Shown here: positions 35,996-48,179 of the stretch, piece by piece
How positions within the stretch are numbered: the first letter of the stretch is position 1
Layout of the letters: every line of letters begins with the position of its first letter
NCBI GenBank assembly: GCA_933228895.1
Contig: OW121852.1
Location: 53,548,872 to 53,612,871, forward strand
From: Platycnemis pennipes
Lineage: Eukaryota; Arthropoda; Insecta; Odonata; Platycnemididae
DNA length: 64,000 nucleotides
Reading direction: 5' to 3'
The notes under the pieces: model-generated
Told to the model about the DNA's origin: nothing
The model's input: only the letters and a program-made list of their open reading frames with translations
The model's database searches: none
Position numbers and translations under genes: made by a program

Positions 35996-37436
35996 GAGAA
36001 GAAAATAAATGTGGAGTGGGTGAAGTGATGGAGAGGAACCGAAAAAAAATTAAATTAAAAAATATTAAGCAGAAAGTGAAGATGAGAAAGAGGTGGCGAT
36101 GGTGGTCGAAGGGTGACGAGAGAAGGCGTAGATTAGATTTTAAGCAAGTTGATGGAAATGTATAAAAGATAAAGGCACACGTTACAATATTCCGAAAGGA
36201 TTGAGTTGAAAACCAAGGTTGCTGTGGTCTCGCAAGGGCTGTTTTAAGGTCATTTCACCACTTTTCTTAGAGGACATGATGTGAACGATAATTTGATGCT
36301 CTTAATTTTTTTACGTTGTATGTCTCTGTTTTATCCTAGACTAATTCTACCTCGAACGAAATTCCGAGAAATCAATTTAAGGAAGTTTATTGTCAGTAAA
36401 AGACGGAAAAATGCATTAAAAGAAAATTACAATGTGTGACTACATTTTTAAGAACAATAAATATGCCAAGTATCTAATTATTTATGCACACTCGATGAAA
36501 ACTTTCTTCATCCGAGACCGTAGACCGGGAGAAATTTTTTTCACTCATTTAAAATAATGCATCGTTAATGCTAAGAAAGTTTGAACTCCACTTCGAAGAT
36601 TCTTAGAATATATTATTTTGTATTTGCTTACTCCTGATCACTATTTTATAAAAACTTATTATAAAATAAAATGCGTTCAATGAGCTAAATACATGTTAGT
36701 GATAATGATGAGCAGAAAATGAAAATTCAGAAAGTGACTGAAGCCACCTCGAAATTTGCGAGTCTTAGATCTTTAATGTTCCAGCCATGTACCCATTCAG
36801 TATTCAAAGGCTTGGAAGCCAAAGTGTGGATGTTCAGACAGCGCTAGTTTGATTATGTAATTGAATTGTAACAAGAAATGATTACTGGTGCATCCAATTT
36901 AAATAAACACATTATGATTTCCCTGTAGGAGCTTTGGAATTCTATTTTGGATTTGACCTTCAAATTTTTTTAAACTTTAATTTCTTACATAAAAATCATC
37001 ATTATGCGTTTAAAAAATGAAATTTCAGAAATAGCTTAAATAAAAAAATAAGTAATTGAATGGGTAGCAAGATCAAATGTATACTAGCAGACCTGCTGCC
37101 TGCTTCGATGGCACTTTTCATAAGCATTTCGTATGCAGAGAGAAGGAAATGGCTATTTTATGAATAGAGGAATGTGTCCCACTCTAATTATCCTATACTT
37201 ATGTTTTTTTACTTTTCTCTACACCATATTTTCACTATATGTTGTCTCCCACTCTCAAAAACCACGTTTTTTGCATTTTTCTCTACACTACAAACTGCTA
37301 ATGATCCAAAACTACGACCAAATCATGCCGACAGAGAATCCACACTCAACGCACCAAACCTCACTCTTTTAGTTCAAAGTTTGGGAGAGAAATAAACAAA
37401 ACGGATACTGACTGACAAGCTACAAAATTACACCCA
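35996..37436. other. AT-rich non-coding stretch
   Basis: No supported feature. Two overlapping plus frames at 37133-37395 are low complexity. Confidence 0.5.
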
Positions 37437-37750
37437 AATTACACCAAAACCCATGCAAAGGTGGCTGTGATATTTTTCTGGGATCGTCTGGGTGGTTTAA
37501 AAATAGAATTGGTCCTATTAGCCTTTTCAAATATTGTAGGTGGGTATGTAAGTAAATGTCTTTTTTTTAATTGATGAAAAATGGAATGTTTTAGGAGCTT
37601 TTAATACAGGCGATCGAATGGTTTTGAACTAATATTTGGTAATTATACCCAAAGCGATGTAAAGGTTGGTGTAATATATTTCTGCAATCGTCTAGGTAGA
37701 CTTATGTTAGAATTTGTTTTTTTTATCTTTTGGAAATATTTTAGGTAAAA
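37437..37750 (+). repeat. Diverged direct repeat, period ~210 bases
   Basis: 37437-37545 (CATGCAAAGGTGGCTGTGAT, TTTTTCTGGGATCGTCTGGG, then TAGAATT and CAAATATTGTAGGT) aligns with 37648-37750 (GATGTAAAGGTTGGTGTAAT, ATTTCTGCAATCGTCTAGG, TAGAATT, GAAATATTTTAGGT). Only part of each period is conserved. Confidence 0.6.
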
Positions 37751-38138
37751 CACCTGCTTGCCTACTGTGTAAAATATAGGATGGAACGCAAACACCATAA
37801 AATATTTGGGGAACTGGGCGAGGGTGACAATTTCAAAAGAATCGATGGCGTTCTAAAGTTTCTTCATGAGGTGAATTTACTACCCAAAATTTAAGACGCA
37901 TTGTAATCTGCCCAACAGCTCTAAATGCAACTATTTTGCCATATGACCAACACAGAGTTGAGCCTATCGTGTCCACTCATAATTTACACTATTTCTAAGT
38001 AATCTGCATATTTACCAAGTATTGTTTTTCTAACACTTGTTTTTAATCTGGTTTATTAAAGGTGCGAAATGACCTTAGTAGTCATAGGACCTTAAGATAA
38101 TTATATCTATCTTTTAGGTGGAGACATAAGTGGCTGTT

Positions 38139-38403
38139 AACAAACATTATTACATAATAAACGTTTAATACCCTTCTTTTTCAAAATGTCATACCGCATT
38201 ACTATCCACCCTGGTTTGGGTGGATAGTTGTGCGGTTATGGTTTATGGTAATAGTAATGGTTTGGGTGTAGGACAGCCATTGATAATTTTAAAATGGTGG
38301 GTATATTTTTGAATTAACCTGCTGATTTAGCAACAAACATTATTACATAATAAACGTTTTATAACCTTCTTTCTCAAAATGTCATACCGCATTACTATCC
38401 ACC
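38139..38403 (+). repeat. ~73-base direct repeat pair with internal hairpin
   Basis: 38139-38210 and 38332-38403 are near-identical (CAAACATTATTACATAATAA, then AACG, AAAATGTCATACCGCATT, ACTATCCACC). The first copy ends in an 11-bp hairpin, ACTATCCACCC/GGGTGGATAGT, with a 6-base loop (38201-38228), and the inverted match continues imperfectly (about 20 bases). The 193-base period is close to the 210-base period just upstream, suggesting an old satellite-like or nested-repeat region. Confidence 0.75.
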
Positions 38404-39100
38404 TTACATGTTGATATTTAAAACTACCACTAAATGTGAATATTAGGAGCACCATAATGAATTAAAATTGTTGAAGATTCCCAAAATGCTTTAAATTTCG
38501 TACCGGGGCAATCATTATGTCCCTTTTTATCCATTAATAGGGTAAATGTGATAAATATTAATCCATAAAACATTTACATAATTAATGAAATGTTTAACGA
38601 TATAATTTTTAAACAATAAGCATACAGTATGAAAATTTTACTCTTCATTTGAATGTTTAAATTTTTACCCATATTAAACTGTTAATATTCATAGTTTTTT
38701 ATTACTGGTAGTTCGAAAGGTTACAGAATATTGAGCAGTTCATCAAGCCTTTTATGATTCTTCTAATTTACTATGTTTCTCCCAAAGATTTTCAATACCC
38801 TTCTCTGTTATTAGTCCTCCATCTATTCACGCTGTAATTTTGAACCCTCTCGCTAAAGAGCTGCTCTGCAATATGCTTGAATAAATAAAACGATGATTCG
38901 AAAATTTTAAAATGCTTCGCACAGGCAAGTAGCTCTCAAGTAAACGGGACAGAAATCAGGCAAAGTGAAATATGGTGAGGAATATAATTATCAAATGAGC
39001 CTCTCTTGAGTCCACTACTCTATCATTACTGCCGACCATTTAGGTTTGTGGTTCAAAAGGAACGTTTTCCACTTTTAAAACCCTGCACTTAATTTCAGCT
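38404..39100. other. AT-rich non-coding stretch
   Basis: A weak tRNA-like B-box (GTGGTTCAAAAGG) lies near 39051-39063 with no convincing A-box. Nothing else is supported. Confidence 0.4.
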
Positions 39101-39425
39101 TTGTCTTCCCCGTGGGGGACAGGCAATTATAGGTGCCCGGGAGCAAATTAGCTAGCAACATACGAAGCAAGAAGAATTCATTTGGAAGAAACCCGATTTT
39201 CATTTCCCTCTCCTCCGATTCCAGTAACCCAAACCTCACTCTTACCTACACCTCCTACTCCCTTGCTCTTTTCTCCCCTACTCCGACCCATTCTTCCGGT
39301 CTTTTCACATCTCCTTCTCATTTTCGAGAGCTCCCTTTCAATCGCCGCTCTTCACCTCATATTTGCTAATCCCTAATTTTTGCTCTCTCGCTCCTCGACC
39401 GCTTTCAATACGGTTTTGGCTTTTA
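39101..39425. other. Pyrimidine-rich island
   Basis: CTCC/TTCC-rich plus strand at about 39195-39360. Overlapping plus frames (64-80 codons) are Ser/Pro/Leu-rich low complexity. Confidence 0.4.
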
Positions 39426-41139
39426 AATCAGAGTATATTTTGTGCCTTAAATGCCCCAAATGCTGCGGTTAACTTGTATCATCCCCTGTATTTTTGGTCC
39501 TCAGCAAGCAATTTACGACCTGGCTACATTGGCCTGCTCGTCCTGCAGTTGCCCAACTCTAAAGATATTTCCATTGCTCTATTTTACATTGCACGCTTCC
39601 GTTGACTTTGATACACGCGGGTCTCCTATCGTGGTAGGAGGTAGCAATTACATTAGTTTCCCGAGTTCCGAGAGTTAAACTTGATATCATAAAGTACTAA
39701 GTCCAACGTTGAGTAGTACATATTTACATAATATTTTTTTTTATTCGGGACTAAATGTTCTAAAAAATGAAATTTGTATAACTGACGTGCTTTGTCCCGG
39801 AACTAAATGGTTATCTCCACAGGCGCTCGAAATTTATATGAAAATTCTTTGTGCAATTGGTAATACTGGCCCTGCTCATTCTTGAACTAAGTTATTGACT
39901 AATTAATCAGTTTGAAAATGGCACTTAAATATCTCTTGCACATAGTTGACAATTTTACTACCGAAAACAATTCGCTAGAAAATTAGGAAAATGTTTCTAG
40001 CAGCTTCTTGTGGGCACGTACAAAAAAATATTTCAAATATTCCTGTTTTCACTATAAAAGGAAAGAAAGAAGGCATGAAAAATGCCGTCAAAGTAATTGT
40101 GGAGAGTTGGGATTAAAGTCGGTTTCATGATTTCGAATGTTCACGCAGAACACCTCCAAGTCTTCACTGGCTAACTATTCTTCACTTAAGGGATATATCG
40201 CAATACGGCATCATTAAAATGCCACAATTGCGGCCATACTAACTTAGAAACTCTTAAAAGATTTCACTTCAACCTGATTTTTCTTGTATAGTAACGTTTT
40301 TGAACCATTTGCTCCAAATGTGATAGTTTCATGGGCCCAACGAAAGATGGCGACAGAGTATAAAGTGACGTCTAACTCATAATGCACGAAGTTCATCACA
40401 TAGGTACTTTTGGTACGATTATGGTTTAAATCCATGCATTGGCATCTTCATCCATAATACCTTGGCTACATGAAGGTGCAATGAAAGAATAAGGTTCATT
40501 TTAATTATAATAGTTTGTTCAAAACCTTTCTAAAGTTGGATGCATCATATCGTCATTTCTTTCTTCTAGCCCACACTTCTCAGGTCAGTGAAAACAAACT
40601 TTTGGCAAAATAACACGGTGCTTCAATTGGTAATGTCGTTATCTATGTTTTTAAGCTGTGTTTATGTAAGCAAGCTAACGTTTAAGAAAGCATGGTACAA
40701 AACTATACACACCAATTCAGTATTTATACTGCCAACTCTGAGAATAATATCTTGAATGATCATTGATAGAGAGTATGTGGAATTTATGAAATGCCCAGAA
40801 AGTGTTCGCGATAGCAATTGTATATTTAAGAGTGCTACAGTCCTGGTTGAATAAGGAAAGCATCTAGATAACAAATAGTTTAGAGTTAAAGGCAGCATTG
40901 ATTCACATTTGACACTTAAATTCAACAATACTGGTTTTTTTAAACGTGTGCTTTTATGTGTCGATTTACATATAGCAGAAATAGCTTTATATTTTCATTC
41001 TTGCTAATAATGAAATATATGTGAATAAATTACCGGTCTCTGATGCCATTATTCAATATTATACTCCCAGTGACGCTATCTTCGAATATTTTTGTAAGCA
41101 CGATAATTTTCTTTCTATTGTCTTTTATACCATTGTAGT
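39426..41139. other. AT-rich non-coding stretch
   Basis: No supported feature. Short frames at 39363-39678 (plus) and 40662-40928 (minus) have no motif. Confidence 0.5.
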
Positions 41140-41215
41140 TGATCCATGAAAATGCGACACATGCAATACGCGTCGAAACATTCTGTCCTGAATGCAATAA
41201 ATACTTTTATTTTAC
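41140..41215 (+). mobile_element. Possible Penelope-like element tail (hammerhead-like remnant), copy 2
   Basis: The plus strand reads CCATGAAAATGCGACACATG, then GCGTCGAAACATTC, with CATTC able to pair with GAATG (stem III-like), then an AATAAATACTTTTATTTTAC tail. The order (degenerate CTGATGA box, stem with GCGAC/GTCG, GAAAC, stem III) parallels the minus-strand copy at 2505-2563. The base after stem III is C where a hammerhead needs U, so it would not be catalytic as written. The element type is inferred. Confidence 0.3.
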
Positions 41216-41845
41216 AAGCGCTCTGTTATTTTGTTTTGGGGATCATAGTCCCTTCAATTTACCGATAGTTTACAGAAGAAAATTTTGATACAAATTCCTT
41301 CTTGAAATTCACTTTCAACGCAATTTAATGCATCTGAACCCATCAAAACTTCTTCTTCAGCTTTAAGGCGTGAAAAAACAGGCTTAGGAGAATTGCTTTT
41401 TTAAATCTCGGAATCCACAATCCTAAAATAACTCTCACATTTAGAGACTGTGTTTTCTTCCTGAATTGTATTGCGGAGACTTTCTTTCGATGTAAACTAA
41501 AACTAACTGGTAAATCTAGAGTTGATTTTATTTTACCCATTCTAAAACCCAAAACCCACGGTATTGCAGTAACCATCACCGTTCTAGAGCCACTGATTTT
41601 GAATTTGGAGAGGAAGGTTTATAAAACCACTACTAATATAGCCACTCATGCGATCTGATTGAGCGTCGTCTTCACTGATCGCCAGAAAAATGTAAAAAAG
41701 ACGGAAGTAGCTCTGTTGTGATTAGAGTGACCTCCTGTGCTTCGCTAGGATTTTTATCGGACCTGATTTACATCAATGATATCACAGAGTTTATGTTTAT
41801 GTTATGCACGGTAAGCGTATTGATAATTGCCATAGGAACAGATTT
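41216..41845. other. AT-rich non-coding stretch
   Basis: No supported feature. Confidence 0.5.
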
Positions 41846-41962
41846 CCTGGTCCAATAAATAAATCACGACCCTTTGTTTTTCCATGCCAATGAGCACACC
41901 ACCACGCTACCCAGGATTCTAGATGCTAATAGCAATTTTTGGGAGGATATATAAATACTAGG
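41846..41962 (-). mobile_element. tRNA-derived SINE, copy 3 (minus strand, decayed)
   Basis: The acceptor ends CCTGG (41846-41850) and CCAGG (41911-41915) sit 70 bases apart, as in copy 1. The A-box side (CACCACGCTACCCAGG) is well kept and the B-box is destroyed (CAATAAATAAATCACGACC where copy 1 has GAATCGAACCACGG). The leader continues as GCTAATAGCAATTTTTGGGAGG. It is older than copies 1 and 2. Confidence 0.65.
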
Positions 41963-42137
41963 TCTCATACACCATCACAGCACAACTTATAGCACTTTTA
42001 GCACTCGTAAGGCGGAATTGGTCTCCGAGGAAGTCACTGTCCATGAGTATAGATACTATAAATTATCGCAAAAGGCGATATGCAACTACTGTAAAATTAT
42101 GTTTTTCCAAGATGCAAGTGCAGTTCAAGCATAGGGA

Positions 42138-42590
42138 CTGGGATTCATCAAACGAGTTGTGGGAAGGTATATAAATGAAAAAGTAAAATAAACTTCTCAG
42201 GCCTCACCTGGAGTACACATCAAGCTTTTGCGATCCAATGAATTGGGTTATTCCCAATTCCCAATATAAGTGGAATGAAATTACTTAGGGAACTGAATAT
42301 CCAAAGGAAAGCGGCACGTTTTGAAACAAATTTATACGAACGTACGAAACGTGTCACTCGGCTAGGGCTTGGTTGAGAAACCCTAGCGACATAAGGTTGC
42401 TCGTAAAATTAATACTACTTGAATACGTCAAAGCACACGAATTTGAGTGTGATACCACAGACATATTTTTGCCCCGAAACAATACCTGCAGGACATACAT
42501 AAGCAACCTGTTAAGAGAGATCAACTGCCGGATCAAAAGATAGATGAGTTTGATTTTTTGACGCAGAATACACGATAACCACAGAATAAT
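42138..42590 (+). mobile_element. LINE ORF2 C-terminal fragment, second lineage (Jockey/CR1-like)
   Basis: With frameshifts, the plus strand encodes LGFIKRVVGRYINEKVK (42138-42188), RPHLEYTSSFCDP (42199-42237), ELNIQRKAARFETNLYERTK, then VTRLGLG-stop-ETLAT (42290-42396), LILLEYVKAHEFECDTTDIF and LLREINCRIKR (42397-42540). This is the palm-end to thumb region found in Jockey/CR1-type non-LTR elements (VRPHLEYAS.VWDP, IQRRAARFV, LGWETL..RR). At least three frame changes and two stops make it a pseudogene fragment. It differs from the LINE lineage at 10, 16.8 and 34 kb. The reverse transcriptase catalytic motif upstream is not visible. Confidence 0.8.
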
Positions 42591-42923
42591 GACTGGTTCC
42601 TAAAAAATAAAAATTTGAATCACTATTCATAATAATTTAACTAAGTTTATATTCTTTTTCCAGGAAATTTTTTTTCCAGCAATAATCGTTTCAAGGCTGG
42701 TGACCTATCGTGCCCTGCCACACTTCCTTGCGGAGGCTAACAGGGTGACATAGTAGTTTTAGATATAACCATTGCAGCGTGAGCATCTTAAAACAATTCT
42801 AAAACAATTATTATTCTTCCTAGTGTTGTGGAAGCAGAAATTTGTTCAGCGATTGCAAGTGCAAGGTGAAAATTGTCCCTAGTCTAAGTTCGAAAGCTAA
42901 AAATCAGTCAACAAAGTGTCTAA
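42591..42923. other. Non-coding stretch between LINE fragment and MITE
   Basis: No supported feature. The TAA at 42921-42923 is the left target-site duplication of the next element. Confidence 0.5.
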
Positions 42924-43599
42924 AGGCCGTTTTACACGGTCATTGATACTGCGCAGGCTGCTGCGAGAACACTTGCGCAAGAAATATTGCGTCGTGTAAA
43001 GCGACGACTTGCGAGGAGGGACAGCGCCACTGCGTGAACGACTGCGAGCAAATTAGAACATGTTCTGATCTGATACAGTCATTCACACTAGTTTGAAGTT
43101 TATTTCTCTCACTATATGGCGCAGATGAAGCGACAACAAGATGCCACGGGGATTCTAGCGATTGCATGTTTTTGACGATTGAGTTGGGTGTTTGGTTTGC
43201 ACTTAACTCCTTTGGGAGTGAATAAAGTGTTCTCCCTATCTCGTTACCTTGGCCCACAGCTGTGTGTTCGTTGTGCAAAATGTGGGCTTAGTATACGGGA
43301 CTAGGGTGTCCACTATTATGTTTAGACTATGTATTAAAAACATATTTTAAGGTGGTGGTAATTTATCGCAAGGTCATGTCCAATTAATTGCTACTTAACA
43401 GATCTTGACGTTATACGATATATTGACGGTATTACCGCTACTGAATGGTATATTGTCACTGAAATAATGTGCAGACGGTTGCACCGTGTAAAGCTGTCAA
43501 GCAAGTGTTCTCGTAATTTTCTACGTCACATACTTTCGCGGACGACTGCTCAAACGGAAGCAACACTTTCGCGATTTCTATGACCGCGTAAAACGGCCT
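42924..43599. mobile_element. 676-bp PIF/Harbinger-type MITE
   Basis: Terminal inverted repeats AGGCCGTTTTACACGG... at 42924 and its reverse complement ending at 43599 match over 20 bases with one mismatch. Both ends are flanked by TAA (42921-42923 and 43600-43602), the TWA 3-bp duplication typical of PIF/Harbinger. Subterminal sequences also pair: GCGAGAACACTTGCG near 42969 against CAAGTGTTCTCG near 43502. CGTGTAAA recurs near 42993 and 43484, a plausible transposase-binding repeat. Frames inside (112 codons at 42940-43278 and 64 at 43456-43650, both minus) have no transposase motif, so the element is non-autonomous. Confidence 0.85.
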
Positions 43600-43602
43600 T
43601 AA

Positions 43603-44820
43603 CAGCTGTTCACAAACGCTGATGACATGAACACCATGAAACCATGTCAAAAATTAGCCGTGAATATTAAGGGAGTCAACGTAAATCAATAATTTTTTAA
43701 CAAGTGAACACGTGGCGGAAATACTGAAAATGGTTAATCCTTGGAAGTCTATTTTACAATCTAAAATCCCTCCCATCCCGATGTTACGTTCATGATGGCT
43801 AACAACATTCTTGATTGCCAATCTGAGGTGAAGCTACTACGCTCAACTAAAGGGCTGGTATCTAGAGAAACCCAACTCTATTCGTATTCAAGATCTTATT
43901 TCACTGCTTAAAGTATGTAGGGATGTTTTCACTTACTTGAGAAGCAGCAGCTTGCAAATTAAAGCAAAAGGTGTGAGGATTCTTTGGAGACAGTCCTTAT
44001 TTTGCTTCGATGCCTCTTCAGATAAATCAAAGTAATCGTTACACTACGAAGTGCTATTTCTGTCAACAAAGGCTGAACATAGTGGTATAGAATTAATGAG
44101 ATACAAAAGGTCTCTTTTTTTCTTAACATGGAAAGCGTAAAGTTTGCAATGAGTGACTAAAATATCACAAACTATTGTAATTCATTTTTCCTTTTTTCTA
44201 CCCTACTAAAGCAATGGTAAAAAATGCAGTACTAAGACCTTAATTTTAAGGCATAGGACGAAAAGGCGGGTTGCACTTGCCGTAGGTCCCCTCATAATTA
44301 CATAAACAAAATAATGTGAAATTAACAAAATAAGTGGCAGACACACCTCAGAGAATGCCTACCTTGATTTTTTCACGCCAGATTAAGTTTAATTTCTAAT
44401 CTAGACTGCGCACCCTTCTGTGAGAATTTTGGAAATAAGTTTGTAAATAATATATTTTTATTTCTTTAAGCTACTAATAACGTAACATCCAAGTATTGGT
44501 TAATAAATTCAACCGGAAACAATAATTCAAAGGAAAACTTTATCCCAATAAATAACCTCCTAATTTTTTCCCCTAACCTTTTATTTTGAGTTAAAATGTT
44601 TCCATCCTTCGATAAAAATCAAGTACTTAGCTTTTTATACCCACGAAGCACTTTATTGGCATGTGACACGCACTTTTGAGATTTTAAATGAGAGATACTA
44701 GAGAAAAATCAATAATTTATTAATTGTTTCCTCCCACCTCTCCTATAATCTTTCTCATCTTGCTTTCCTCAATTTAGTTTTAGATTCCCCATTCATTTTC
44801 TCAGGTTTCTACCCCTGAAT
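43603..44820. other. AT-rich non-coding stretch
   Basis: No supported feature. Confidence 0.5.
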
Positions 44821-45800
44821 AATGCTCAGCAGAGTTTACCCCAGCTTACAACTTTCTTTCTCACTCTGCACCCTTCCATTCCTTCATGGCCCTATCCTCC
44901 TCCCATCCCCTCCCCCTTCTTTTCCCCCCTGTCCCAACCAGACGCCCCTTGCCTTCTTCCCGCTCCCCATCCCATTTCCCTCCATGTCCCACTATTTTCA
45001 ATTCCTATCTTGCATTCATTCCTTTCCGCTGTCTCAGTGCTCGCATCCGCCGCATGGGATTCTCGGAAAAACATTGAAAAGGGAGGAGAGGGGAGGGTGG
45101 AGGGTCGGAGGGAAGGAGCGGGAGGAATTGAGGGGGAGAAGAAAGATGGAGGTGACGCGCAATCGTGCTGTTCATCCACCGTCGACTGCCGCGGCGTCTA
45201 ACAGCGTCCCGGCACCCTCTCTCTCTCTTTTCCTCTCTCCCCACACAACCCTCTTTACACGACCCCCACCCTGTAGGGCTTCCCCCCTTTTCATTCCATC
45301 ACTGAATTGTAACCTCACCTTCTCCCTCATTCCTTCCAACCCCCTCCTCTTCTCCATCGGAGGAGTACTTCTCCCAATCCTTCGCCATATGGGCATCGCC
45401 ATCTCTCCCCCATCGTCCGAACCCATTGCCCGTTCTCTGCATCCCTCTCCTCCCACCCCAACGCACCCTTCGGTCGCCCGTCCTACTCCTTCAACCCTCA
45501 CACCGTGCTCGTTCGCCACCACCCTCTACGCCCACGCAGAGAGACTATCTATTCTCGTTCCCATGTGGCTTTTGTTTTATGACTTTACGCTCGAAAGCGT
45601 CCCGAACCCGCGAGAAACAAGAGGTAGCAGCAGACTCGGTAGTGAATGGTACTCCAGAACGGGTGTGCGACCGGAGTTGAGTAGGAGAGAGCGGGGAAGT
45701 GGAGTATGGGTGGGATGGTCGAGGGAACGGTGGGGTTGAGGAAAGGATTAAGGAGAGTGAAACTGAGGTCGCGAAGAAGTTGGTAGGGGAGGTTTGAAAG
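44821..45800. other. GC-rich island with alternating Y/R tracts
   Basis: Plus strand: pyrimidine-rich 44835-45035, purine-rich about 45063-45155 (GGGAGGAGAGGGGAGGGTGG), pyrimidine-rich 45215-45500, purine-rich 45640-45790. A 305-codon plus frame (44822-45739) spans it and is the longest in the window. It is Pro/Ser/Leu-rich, changes composition exactly where the DNA switches strand bias, and shows no domain, signal or transmembrane pattern I recognise. Frames on the opposite strand are also long. I read it as a CpG-containing compositional island, not a gene. Confidence 0.45.
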
Positions 45801-48179
45801 GTGCGGTGGCCTGCCACCTACCAGGGATGCTCCTAATTTTGCCCCAATCCAAGATCAGTTAAATGAGGCGACGGAATCAGTGAGGTTATAATTTGTCAGC
45901 GCAGGAAAAACATCCGCAGTGCAAGGAATGAAGGGTCCTATTGACGCCATCACCAGTTGCATAAGGGATTATATTTTATGAATCCTGCAGGCCAATTTTT
46001 ATCCAATGAACAGGTCAAGTACAGAGCCAGCTAACACACAACAACCCATTACTAGTGAACTGTTAGTTATTATTATATTGGTACTAGTGAAGTAACGGGG
46101 GGAATTTAAGGAACATAAATCAATATCTAGAGCACGCACAATAATATCCCAGGAAAAGTCAAATATTGGTTCTTTAATGCATTAAGGTACCATGCTAAGT
46201 GTGTAATTAGGCACAAACGTTTATCAGCTTAAATATCTACATCATTCTACATATATGGAGTTGCGATATGTGTTTTGAAGTTGACCGTTTACCAAATTAT
46301 TGTCAGAATTAATGATGATAAAAATACATTAGCATCTATTAGTATGATAACTACAGTTTAATTGACTCTAGCTGACATTTTTTATATCTACAGCTTATCA
46401 AGGAAAAACAATTTTTCAGCGATCTCCAGAAATACTGGCCAGGAACCAGAGAGGAAGGACAGGCAGGACACACAAGCCTTGACCACTTCAGCTAGTAGGC
46501 GTTATTTGCCATTAAGTAAATTTCTACTTCAATTATTTAAACCACAGAGATAACTACATAGTGGATAAAATGTTTTTAAATTCTAAATGGAATGTTTCCC
46601 ACGAGAGAGAGGGTAAAGAAATTGAAAAGTTGTTGTCAGGCACATAAAAAGACGCAGCTACGTATATACTATTTATTATCTAATGCAATGTCAGTGTTGA
46701 GTACATCACTATTTGGGACTGAGTCTAGGAGTGTGAAAGGAAAAAAATAGCACGGAGGAAAATATTCATTTTCCCGACCAAAAGCACGAAATCACCCATT
46801 CCTGTCGGGTTCCAAACGGCTACCTTATAAAATGAAACTCTTTTAAGTGACACAAACTGCGTGCGTTGACGCAGACATTTTTTTTTCTCCCACAAAATGG
46901 TAACAGAATGGAATTGTGGGCTGCTACAAGCATATAAGATGTTTGCGTGAAATCTCTCAGGGTTTTATTTTATTTTCACCGGGATGAAAAATTTATGCAA
47001 TGAAAATAACCAGTAAGTTGACTGCAAACGATTTTAGCATATTTAAAAAAAAAGAGAAACTATCCATCACTAAACGTAAAAATGTATTTCCAAAGGATAA
47101 CAAAATACCCCCATGCGTCGCCGTATCTTATAACACGAAACCGTGCAGGGAGTGTTTAAGTAGCCAGCTGCCATGTTAAATAATAGGCAGGGAACAACGC
47201 GAGCACACTTTTGCTCTGCGTGTAAAGTTTTCAAGCAGTAGAAGATTTTCCGGCGTGAATGGAATTCCTCTGCAATAAAATTGCCCAAGGGGCTGAGGGT
47301 TTGGATAGCTATCGTAACTCTACAGTCACTTCCTCCGATCTTTTTCTCTAAGTGTCTACGTATTGGATGAAATACCTAAGCCGTAGACACGGTAGTACTT
47401 CCATTCTTCCCTTTTTCTTCGCGCTGACGGCCCAGTCCGAGGACACCCCATAGAATTCTATTGAAATCTCTTCGTACAACTACGAGGTGCCCCGTAATTT
47501 TTTTCCCTGAGAGGGAGTAGAAAATGCCGTGACTGGATTACCACTCGCGATCGCATTTAAAGCAGTCGGTGAAAAATATATTTTAGCAGCCGTTGTGGTA
47601 TCGGGGGTACAGTACTTAAGAATTATCGAAAAAGGAAGAACAAAATTAAATTTAAAAAAAACAAAACATAGGCGTATAAAAAGAAACTTCATCCTCCTAC
47701 AATGCCAACACGATAACAATAACAACACCATAAATTTCTGGAAAAGTATTCAAACTCGGAGCTTCATGTTTGAAGAGATTTCACGACTGATGAAAATAAT
47801 ACTTGATTATATGTAGTAATATGTTTTATTTCAATAAGTTTTGCCTTTAATAATTAGATCGTTAGCAAGCGAAAATTCAACATCAAAATCAGAGGACAAA
47901 AAAATTAATTGGGAAAAACTTAATGAAAAAGAACTTTCACCAGATTAATAGTCATTGATGTACTTTACCCCTAAAATTATGGTGGATGAATTAAATCCCG
48001 ATACCATCAAGACAATGTCTAAATACTTATTTGTAACTATCGCACCAGTTTTCTCTCATAGGACATAGAATAGAGTATACGTACAATTAGTCCCCTTGCG
48101 AAAATTGTTTACCGTTTATGTTAGCGTGGTCAACAAGCAAGTTCCATAAAAATATCAACGTTTATCCACCAGAAAATGT
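45801..48179. other. AT-rich non-coding stretch
   Basis: No supported gene. The 95-codon plus frame at 47529-47816 and the 83-codon minus frame over it have no recognisable motif. Confidence 0.5.

Noticed and set aside
39006..39066. Possible further tRNA-like SINE head
   Set aside because: Only a weak B-box-like GTGGTTCAAAAGG; A-box and stems not convincing.
44822..45739. 305-codon plus-strand open frame, longest in the window
   Set aside because: The encoded sequence is Pro/Ser/Leu-rich low complexity that changes with the local purine/pyrimidine bias, has no domain, and is matched by long frames on the other strand; stop depletion explains it.
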